From: Helicobacteraceae bacterium
Lineage (GTDB): Bacteria; Campylobacterota; Campylobacteria; Campylobacterales; SZUA-545
Assembly (NCBI GenBank): GCA_031282285.1
Contig: JAITEA010000203.1
Location: forward strand, 1-6,945
Length of the DNA stretch: 6,945 nucleotides
Direction: 5' to 3'
Made by a program: the position numbers and the translations under genes
The notes under the pieces: model-generated
The model's input: the letters and a program-made list of their open reading frames with translations, nothing else
Database searches by the model: none
Told to the model about the DNA's origin: nothing
Shown: positions 1 to 4,972 of the stretch, piece by piece
Layout: every line of letters begins with the position of its first letter
Numbering within the stretch: position 1 is the stretch's first letter

Positions 1-1373
1 AGCCCGCGTTTATCGAAAATCCGTTTGCGCTTGCCGCGATCGATATGCGCCGCCAATGTCTCCGCGTTTAACGCGCCCGTGATAAACGCCAGATCGAAAA
101 CCTCGTTGATCCGCTTTGCCAGCGCGATATTGCTCTCCTCGTCGCTTTCCACGATACCCGGGGTTACTATCGCCTTGCGCCCGTCCCACTGAGCGCACAG
201 ATCGATCGCGCCCAGCATACCCTCGAGATTGCCGTTGTAGCTGTCGTCGAGGATAAACTTATGCCGCGTCTTAATAGGCTGAAGGCGATGCTCGACGCTC
301 TCCAGTTCGCTTACGGCTTTCGCGATCGCCTCGTCGCTTACGCCAAGCTCCGCCGCCGTCAAAAACGCCAGCGAAATATTAACGGCGTTGAACCCGCCCA
401 GAACGGGCGTTTTTATATGAACGACGCGATCGCCTAGATCCAAATCCCACTCCGTCCCTTCCAGCGTGGCGTTTAGGTTGCGTATCTGCGAATCTTTCAG
501 CGTTACGATCGTTTCGTTTGGCTTAACCTCCGCGCTCTCGTGAACGATACCGCGCCGCATTCTGGGCGAAACCAGCAGCTCGCGTTTGGCGCGTTTGATA
601 TTCTCTTCGGTCTTGAAATACTCTATATGCTGTTTGCCCACTTTGCCCACGATCGCGTAGTGCGGTTGCGTCATCAGCGCGATGGTCAGAATATCGCCGC
701 GTTCTCTGGCGCCCGCCTCGACGATATATATTTGCGTATCCTCCGGCAGCGCGTTGTTGATATCCGCGGCGACGCCCAGATCGGTATTCACATTGCCCCG
801 CGTAGCGTAAACCTTGAAACTATGCCGCAATATCCGCGCCAGAAAATGTTTCATACTGGTCTTGCCGTAGCTTGCCGTCAGCGCGATCACGATCAAATCT
901 TTGCGATCTTGCAGTTTGCGCGCGGCTTGCCGCTTGAAGCGCGATCGCAGGAGGTTCTCCAAAACCTGCGAGCAGACAAGCGCGAGCAGCAGCGCCGACA
1001 ACGCGCCGCCGCCATATTCGCCGCCGATCCAGAAACTATGCGCTTCGATCGGTACCGACGCGAACGCCAGCAGCGCGAAAAACCGTTTGACCCGCGCCGT
1101 CCAAACCAGCTTTTTGTCTATCTTGCGATACCACGCAAACAGCGAGGGCAGATAGACGAGATAGAAAAAAATCCAGAAATACGCGCCCGCGATATAAAAC
1201 AGCGCGATCGGCAGCGCTATATTGGCAAGATTCCAGCGCGGCTTCGTGTGATGAAAGATTAGGCGATCGTAGCGGTACGAGAACCACTGGAGGTTCAAGA
1301 TGATATACCAGCCAAGCGTCAAAACGAACAAAACGCGCGAGATCGGCTCAAAAAATGATAGAAATGTTTGCAA
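1..1373 (-). CDS. murF: UDP-N-acetylmuramoyl-tripeptide--D-alanyl-D-alanine ligase (MurF), 3' end outside the window
   Basis: MurF adds D-Ala-D-Ala to the UDP-MurNAc-tripeptide, the last cytoplasmic step of peptidoglycan precursor synthesis, using ATP. The minus-strand frame is open from 1373 to the window edge (457 codons), so probably only the last few dozen residues are missing. Visible Mur-ligase motifs are the P-loop TASYGKTS (about residues 166-173, with Ala where E. coli has Gly), VEAGARERGD around E219, KVGKQHIEYF around H249, DDSYNGN at 376-382 (family DDSYNAN) and TPGIVES from 404. Residues 1-140 hold about four hydrophobic segments (roughly 10-28, 50-80, 97-112, 122-137), an N-terminal membrane region that I recall in Campylobacterota MurF and that E. 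coli lacks. The start is a TTG at 1373, with AAAAAGG 9 bases upstream. An in-frame TGA lies a little further upstream and no ATG or GTG is available. Divergent from clpS. Confidence 0.93.
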   Translation of the reverse strand, partial: MQTFLSFFEPISRVLFVLTLGWYIILNLQWFSYRYDRLIFHHTKPRWNLANIALPIALFYIAGAYFWIFFYLVYLPSLFAWYRKIDKKLVWTARVKRFFALLAFASVPIEAHSFWIGGEYGGGALSALLLALVCSQVLENLLRSRFKRQAARKLQDRKDLIVIALTASYGKTSMKHFLARILRHSFKVYATRGNVNTDLGVAADINNALPEDTQIYIVEAGARERGDILTIALMTQPHYAIVGKVGKQHIEYFKTEENIKRAKRELLVSPRMRRGIVHESAEVKPNETIVTLKDSQIRNLNATLEGTEWDLDLGDRVVHIKTPVLGGFNAVNISLAFLTAAELGVSDEAIAKAVSELESVEHRLQPIKTRHKFILDDSYNGNLEGMLGAIDLCAQWDGRKAIVTPGIVESDEESNIALAKRINEVFDLAFITGALNAETLAAHIDRGKRKRIFDKRG

Positions 1374-1382
1374 AATTAGACG

Positions 1383-1389
1383 CCTTTTT
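1383..1389 (-). promoter_or_regulatory. Ribosome binding site of murF
   Basis: On the minus strand this reads AAAAAGG, 9 bases before the TTG at 1373. It is the reason for choosing this non-ATG start, and it adds the first membrane segment to MurF. Confidence 0.5.
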
Positions 1390-1416
1390 AGTAAGATTGC
1401 CGTTTTATATCAGACG

Positions 1417-1437
1417 AAAGGTTAAGCGGCGGCGGCG
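1417..1437 (+). promoter_or_regulatory. Unusual leader of clpS: distant AAAGG and a (GCG)4 run before the ATG
   Basis: The only Shine-Dalgarno-like string is AAAGG at 1417-1421, 16 bases before the ATG at 1438, which is too far for normal spacing. The bases directly before the ATG are four GCG triplets (1426-1437). An in-frame TAA at 1423-1425 rules out an earlier start, and no later ATG precedes the conserved ClpS core. The start therefore looks right although its ribosome binding site is poor. Confidence 0.4.
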
Positions 1438-1737
1438 ATGGAAAAGGAATACAATCAGACGCTTGAACCGGAGACGGATCTAAGAGCTCCGCGCAGGTAT
1501 CAGGTGCTGCTTCACAACGATCACTACACGACTTGGGATTTCGTGGTCAAGGTGCTCGAGCTGATTTTTCACAAAAATCAAACGGAAGCCGAGGCGATCA
1601 CCAATTCCGTCCATCACAAAGGGGTTGGCGTGTGTGGAGAATACAACTTAGAAATAGCTGAAATGAAAGTTATGCAGGTACATTCCACCGCGAAAGCGAG
1701 CGGTTACCCGCTTAGGTGCTCCATCAAGGAGGTCTGA
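1438..1737 (+). CDS. clpS: ATP-dependent Clp protease adaptor ClpS (N-degron recognin)
   Basis: ClpS binds proteins with N-terminal Leu, Phe, Tyr or Trp and hands them to the N-domain of ClpA. The 99-residue protein has a short charged N-terminal tail (about 1-18), then the ClpS core from RYQVLLHND to the end, aligning with E. coli ClpS without a gap through the pocket region. N27, D28, T31 and H59 match E. coli N34, D35, T38 and H66, which bind the substrate amino group or line the pocket; VHHKG and CGEY are also conserved. The pocket residues M40 and M62 of E. coli are W33 and T55 here, and D36 is H29, so specificity may differ. It is the first gene of a clpS-clpA-aat operon, and its stop codon directly touches the clpA start. 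Confidence 0.95.
   Translation: MEKEYNQTLEPETDLRAPRRYQVLLHNDHYTTWDFVVKVLELIFHKNQTEAEAITNSVHHKGVGVCGEYNLEIAEMKVMQVHSTAKASGYPLRCSIKEV
1726..1732 (+). promoter_or_regulatory. Strong ribosome binding site of clpA inside the end of clpS
   Basis: AAGGAGG lies 5 bases before the clpA ATG at 1738, inside the last codons of clpS. The junction TGAATG leaves no gap between the genes, so clpA translation is probably coupled to clpS. This is a far better site than the one in front of clpS, which could give more ClpA than ClpS per transcript. Confidence 0.8.
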
Positions 1738-4002
1738 ATGATCGGCAAGTCGCTAAACAAGTTAATCGTCGCCGCCGTGCGCGAAGCCAAACGCCGCCGC
1801 CACGAGTTCATCACCGTCGATCACCTTGCGTACGCCGCGCTGTTCGATCCGGCGGCGCAAAAGATACTGGAGCGGTGCGGAGCCGATTTAAGCTCGCTTA
1901 AAGTAAGTCTCAACGCCTATCTTACGCGGGAGATAGATATCGCGCCCGAAGGCGTCGAGCCCGGACCCACGACCGCCGTCCAGAAGGTTATGAAGTCGAT
2001 GCTTGAGCATATCGAGAACTCGGGGCGGCGCGAAGCCGATCAGGGCGATCTGCTGGCGAGCATATTTGAAGACAGCGAAAGCTACGGCGTCTATCTGATG
2101 CGCCTTCAGGGGATCGAGCGGCTGAATATTTTGGAGGAGATCAGTCAAAACCAGATCGAAGAGGACAGGTCGCGGGCGCTAAGCGAACTGGAAAAGCTCG
2201 ATACCAACAGCGAGATTTTCGACGACGACAGGTTCAAAACGCAAAACAGCGATCAAGACAAATCCAAAACCTACCTCAAGCAGTTTTGCGTGGAGCTTGT
2301 GGCGCTGGCGAAAAAGGGCGCGCTCGATCCGATTGTCGGGCGCGCCGAAGAGATTACGCGGACGCTTCAGACGCTCTGCCGCCGCAAGAAAAACAACCCG
2401 ATCCTAACGGGCGACCCGGGCGTGGGCAAAACGGCGATCGCCGAAGGGCTCGCCTCGCTGATCGCCGAAAACAAAGCGCCAAAAACGCTGGAAGGCGCTG
2501 AGATTTACGCGCTCGATATGGGCGCGTTGATCGCGGACACCAAATATCGCGGCGATTTTGAGAAGCGGCTCAAAGGGGTGATTAACGATCTTTCTACAAA
2601 GCGCAACGCGATCTTGTTTATCGACGAGATACACACGCTCGTGGGCGCGGGCAGCGCCGGAGGCGGCGCGCTGGATGCGAGCAACATCTTGAAACCCGCG
2701 CTGGCAAACGGCAAACTAAAGTGCATAGGCGCGACCACGCACAACGAGTACAGGCAGTTTTTTGAAAAAGATCGCGCGCTCAGCCGCCGCTTTCAGAAGA
2801 TCGTAGTCAACGAGCCGAGCGTGGAGGAGAGCGTTCAGATTCTGCGCGGGCTGAAAGCCAAGTATGAAAAATATCACGGCGTGCGCTACTCGGAAGCGGT
2901 TTTGCGATCCGCCGCGGAGCTTTCGGCGAAATATATCAACGATCGCTTTCTGCCAGACAAGGCGATCGATCTGATCGACGAGGTTGGCGCGTCGTTTCAT
3001 CTTTTGAGCGAATCCAAAAAGCGGACGCAAGCCGTCGTCGCCGATATAGAGCGCGTCGTCTCAAAGATGATCGGCGCGCCGATCAAAGCTGGCGCGGACG
3101 ACGACAGAGATCGGTTGCGCTCGCTGGAGCTTGATCTGAAACATCAAGTGTTTGGACAAGATAGCGCGATCGAGCAGCTGGTTAAGGCTATCAAGCGATC
3201 GTACGCGGGGCTGAGCGCGCCGACGCGCCCGATCGGCGTCTTTTTGTTTACGGGTCCGACGGGCGTGGGCAAAACCGAATCGGCAAAACAGCTTGCGGCG
3301 AGCTTGGGCGCGCATTTCGCGCGGTTTGATATGAGCGAATATATGGAAAAGCACAGCGTCAGCCGTCTGGTAGGCGCGCCGCCCGGGTATGTGGGTTACG
3401 ATCAGGGCGGGCTGCTTACCGAATGCGCGCGCAAACACCCGCGCGCCGTGATCTTGTTTGACGAGATCGAAAAGGCGCACCCCGATCTGCTCAATATCCT
3501 TTTGCAGGTGATGGACGGCGCGAAGCTAACCGACGGCAACGGCGTGGAGGCGGATTTTCGCCATACTATCCTGATTATGACGAGCAATTTGGGCGCGACG
3601 GAAGCGGGCGTAGTAGGTTTTGGCAATAGCGCGGTCGATCGCGTGGGGGAGGCGGTGAACGCCTTTTTCGCGCCGGAGTTCAGAAACCGCCTCGACGCGA
3701 TCGCGCGTTTCGCGCCGTTAAGCGTCGAAACGATGGGCTTCGTGGTCGATAAGTTTATCGCCGAGCTTGCCTCGCAGCTTAGCGAGCGCAAAGTTTCAAT
3801 CGAGATTAACGCCGCGGCGCGAAAATATCTGGCTACGCGCGGCTACGACAAAAAGATGGGCGCCAGACCGCTGGGAGTCCTGATTCAAAGCAAAATTAAA
3901 GACAGGATCGCCGACGAGCTGCTGTTTGGTCGTCTTGCCAAAGGCGGCAAAGTCGCCGTGAGCGTCAAAGCCGGCGAGTTGCGCTTTGATTTTAGTGCGT
4001 AA
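1738..4002 (+). CDS. clpA: ATP-dependent Clp protease ATP-binding subunit ClpA
   Basis: ClpA is a hexameric AAA+ unfoldase that threads substrates, including those brought by ClpS, into the ClpP peptidase in the cytoplasm. The 754-residue length is close to E. coli ClpA (758). In order: Clp N-domain with two repeats (about 1-145), a charged linker (145-175), AAA+ module D1 with Walker A GDPGVGKT (225-232), Walker B ILFIDE (292-297) and an arginine-finger region RALSRRF (346-352), then D2 with Walker A GPTGVGKT (506-513), Walker B VILFDE (571-576) and sensor-2 GAR (708-710). No ClpB/ClpC-type middle coiled coil is present between D1 and D2. The ClpP-docking loop is VGF at 626-628, where E. coli ClpA has IGL; this fits the family pattern of an aliphatic residue, Gly, then Leu or Phe. 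All catalytic motifs are intact. No clpP is in the window. Confidence 0.97.
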   Translation: MIGKSLNKLIVAAVREAKRRRHEFITVDHLAYAALFDPAAQKILERCGADLSSLKVSLNAYLTREIDIAPEGVEPGPTTAVQKVMKSMLEHIENSGRREADQGDLLASIFEDSESYGVYLMRLQGIERLNILEEISQNQIEEDRSRALSELEKLDTNSEIFDDDRFKTQNSDQDKSKTYLKQFCVELVALAKKGALDPIVGRAEEITRTLQTLCRRKKNNPILTGDPGVGKTAIAEGLASLIAENKAPKTLEGAEIYALDMGALIADTKYRGDFEKRLKGVINDLSTKRNAILFIDEIHTLVGAGSAGGGALDASNILKPALANGKLKCIGATTHNEYRQFFEKDRALSRRFQKIVVNEPSVEESVQILRGLKAKYEKYHGVRYSEAVLRSAAELSAKYINDRFLPDKAIDLIDEVGASFHLLSESKKRTQAVVADIERVVSKMIGAPIKAGADDDRDRLRSLELDLKHQVFGQDSAIEQLVKAIKRSYAGLSAPTRPIGVFLFTGPTGVGKTESAKQLAASLGAHFARFDMSEYMEKHSVSRLVGAPPGYVGYDQGGLLTECARKHPRAVILFDEIEKAHPDLLNILLQVMDGAKLTDGNGVEADFRHTILIMTSNLGATEAGVVGFGNSAVDRVGEAVNAFFAPEFRNRLDAIARFAPLSVETMGFVVDKFIAELASQLSERKVSIEINAAARKYLATRGYDKKMGARPLGVLIQSKIKDRIADELLFGRLAKGGKVAVSVKAGELRFDFSA

Positions 4003-4660
4003 GCGCCCGCCGCTGTATCTAATCGGCGTGGCGGAGCCGTTTCCAGATGTGAGCGGCGAAAATTTTGACGATCTGGTGGCTATCGGCGGCGATCTCTCCG
4101 TCGAGCGCATTTTGAACGCCTATTCGATCGGACTGTTTCCGTGGTTTGTCGCGTATCGTATGCCGCACTGGTATTCGCCGCGCACGCGAATGATTTTGGA
4201 GCCGTCCAATTTTCGCGCGTCCAAAAGCCTGACGAGGACGATAAACGGCGGACGATTTGAGATCAAAACCGATTGCGCCTTCAAAGAGACGATGATTGCT
4301 TGCGCCAAGATCAAGCGCAAACGGGAAAAAGACACTTGGATCACCAGCGAGTTTATCGAGAGCTATTGCGAACTGCACAAGCTTGGACATACGCATTCGG
4401 TTGAGGCTTGGCAAGATGGGGAGCTTGCCGGCGGGCTGTACGGTTTGCAGATCGGGCGCGTATTTTTCGGCGAGTCGATGTTTGCCTACAAGAGCGACGC
4501 CTCCAAAGTCGCGCTCGCTTTTTTGAGTCGCGAACAGCCCTTTGGCAAGATCGATATGATCGACTGTCAGGTTTCCAGCTCCCATTTGGCGTCGCTTGGC
4601 GGCGTCGAAATATCGCGCGAAGCCTATCTTAAACGCCTCTCGCGCACCCTCTCCTCCTAA
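3986..4660 (+). CDS. aat: Leucyl/phenylalanyl-tRNA--protein transferase (Aat)
   Basis: Aat moves Leu or Phe from aminoacyl-tRNA to the N-terminal Arg or Lys of proteins, creating primary degrons that ClpS reads. The 224-residue product covers the whole family: LVAIGGDLS (30-38), GLFPWF (49-54), a WYSP motif (62-65), DTWIT (116-120), GHTHSVE (134-140), FFGESMF (160-166) and IDCQV (192-196). E163 and D193 correspond to the E. coli residues E156 and D186 proposed to act in catalysis. The segment after WYSP is RTR where E. coli has DPR. The start is uncertain: TTG at 3986 (weak GGCGAG upstream, 17-base overlap with clpA) or GTG at 3995 (8-base overlap). Either overlap implies translational coupling. 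It is the last gene of the N-degron operon. Confidence 0.94.
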   Translation: MILVRKRPPLYLIGVAEPFPDVSGENFDDLVAIGGDLSVERILNAYSIGLFPWFVAYRMPHWYSPRTRMILEPSNFRASKSLTRTINGGRFEIKTDCAFKETMIACAKIKRKREKDTWITSEFIESYCELHKLGHTHSVEAWQDGELAGGLYGLQIGRVFFGESMFAYKSDASKVALAFLSREQPFGKIDMIDCQVSSSHLASLGGVEISREAYLKRLSRTLSS

Positions 4661-4676
4661 CCCTTTATTCGCTTTG

Positions 4677-4686
4677 CCCCCCCCCC
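4677..4686. repeat. Homopolymer tract C10
   Basis: Ten C residues in a row, 17 bases after the aat stop codon. Tracts of this length slip readily during replication in Campylobacterota. Here the tract is outside a gene, so any effect would be on the aat transcript end or on rearrangement with the G tracts further right. Confidence 0.85.
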
Positions 4687-4687
4687 A

Positions 4688-4700
4688 CGTCAGCATGACG
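4688..4700 (+). terminator. Possible weak terminator hairpin after aat
   Basis: CGTCA and TGACG form a 5-bp stem with a 3-base loop, 27 bases after the aat stop. The following bases are AAAAATT rather than a U run, so this is not a typical intrinsic terminator for the plus strand. It is the nearest hairpin to the operon end, so termination here is only a suggestion. Confidence 0.25.
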
Positions 4701-4743
4701 AAAAATTAAGAGACGCGAACGAAACGCATATATTGCAACCCTT

Positions 4744-4795
4744 GCGACTTCAGCGCCAAAACCTCCGTTTCATCATTCCCGCAACTTTAGCGCCA
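4744..4795. repeat. Imperfect 15-base direct repeat
   Basis: The copies at 4744-4758 and 4781-4795 match at 13 of 15 positions (GCGACTTCAGCGCCA and GCAACTTTAGCGCCA). The second copy runs into GAGCGCTTGCGCTC at 4796-4809, which can fold on itself. It may be part of a dispersed intergenic repeat, which cannot be tested with one window. Confidence 0.5.
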
Positions 4796-4826
4796 GAGCG
4801 CTTGCGCTCCGCTTCGCCTCCCGACA

Positions 4827-4842
4827 GGGGTGGGGGGGGGGG
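4827..4842. repeat. Interrupted G tract, G4-T-G11
   Basis: Four G residues, one T, then eleven G residues at 4832-4842. It is in the same orientation as the G16 tract on the other side of the lipoprotein gene and opposite to the C10 tract at 4677-4686. It could slip, pair with C10, or recombine with G16. Confidence 0.85.
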
Positions 4843-4885
4843 TTACAACCTTTCTTTAGATTTTCGCCTCTTTTAGCGATATACG

Positions 4886-4923
4886 CTTCGTCGCGGGTAT
4901 GACGAAGACGCGATCGATCGCGT
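4886..4923. repeat. Hairpin followed by a perfect 16-base palindrome
   Basis: CTTCGTC at 4886-4892 pairs with GACGAAG at 4901-4907 across an 8-base loop. Directly after it, 4908-4923 is the perfect palindrome ACGCGATCGATCGCGT, built from two overlapping CGATCG units. Both may be transcript-end structures or a dispersed palindromic element. Confidence 0.5.
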
Positions 4924-4936
4924 AACGCAAGCAAGA

Positions 4937-4964
4937 GCGATCGCAAAGGTGGTTTTGCGATCGC
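4937..4964 (-). terminator. Probable terminator of the GLUG lipoprotein gene
   Basis: GCGATCGCAAA at 4937-4947 is perfectly complementary to TTTGCGATCGC at 4954-4964, giving an 11-bp stem with a 6-base loop, 8 bases past the stop codon of the minus-strand gene. On the minus strand the sequence after the stem is TCTTGCTTGCGTT, only moderately T-rich. The position and stem strength support a transcript end or a 3'-protecting hairpin. Confidence 0.55.
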
Positions 4965-4972
4965 AAGACGCG

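Larger units (their letters stand above)
1374..1437. promoter_or_regulatory. Divergent promoter region murF / clpS
   Basis: These 64 bases separate the start codons of two divergent genes, so both promoters should lie here or inside the neighbouring genes. The only strong AT-rich box is TTTTATAT at 1403-1410. Read on the minus strand it gives ATATAAAA, a good -10 candidate for murF. Read on the plus strand, TTTTAT or TTATAT could serve clpS, with the T-rich stretch at 1385-1389 upstream as in Campylobacterota sigma-70 promoters. No convincing -35 is visible on either strand, which is usual for that group. Promoter positions are inferred. Confidence 0.45.
4661..4972. other. Non-coding region between the convergent aat and GLUG lipoprotein genes
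   Basis: This 312-base stretch contains no convincing gene. It holds a C10 tract, a G11 tract, a 15-base imperfect direct repeat, at least four inverted repeats and a probable minus-strand terminator, which are listed separately. Fragments such as TCATTCCCGC and TCATACCCGC recur within it, and the GCGCTTGCGCTC palindrome is the sort of motif seen in dispersed intergenic repeats. A small open frame across it on the minus strand is judged to be chance. Confidence 0.6.

Noticed and set aside
540..1262. A 240-residue open frame on the plus strand
   Set aside because: It lies antisense to murF, whose minus-strand frame shows clear Mur-ligase motifs. The plus-strand product is Arg/Gln-rich with no recognisable domain, typical of the shadow frame of a GC-rich gene.
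3061..3791. Two minus-strand frames of 139 and 129 residues inside clpA
   Set aside because: Both are antisense to the second ATPase module of clpA, which is intact. They reflect GC-rich codon structure.
4019..4696. A 225-residue open frame on the minus strand
   Set aside because: It is antisense to aat over almost its whole length, and aat carries all family motifs. The product shows no domain and no ribosome binding site was found.
4937..4964. GCGATCGC copies as evidence for a cyanobacterium (HIP1)
   Set aside because: The octamer is famous in cyanobacteria, but the clpS-clpA-aat order, the type of MurF and the poly-G/C tracts point to Campylobacterota. The motif alone does not decide the phylum.
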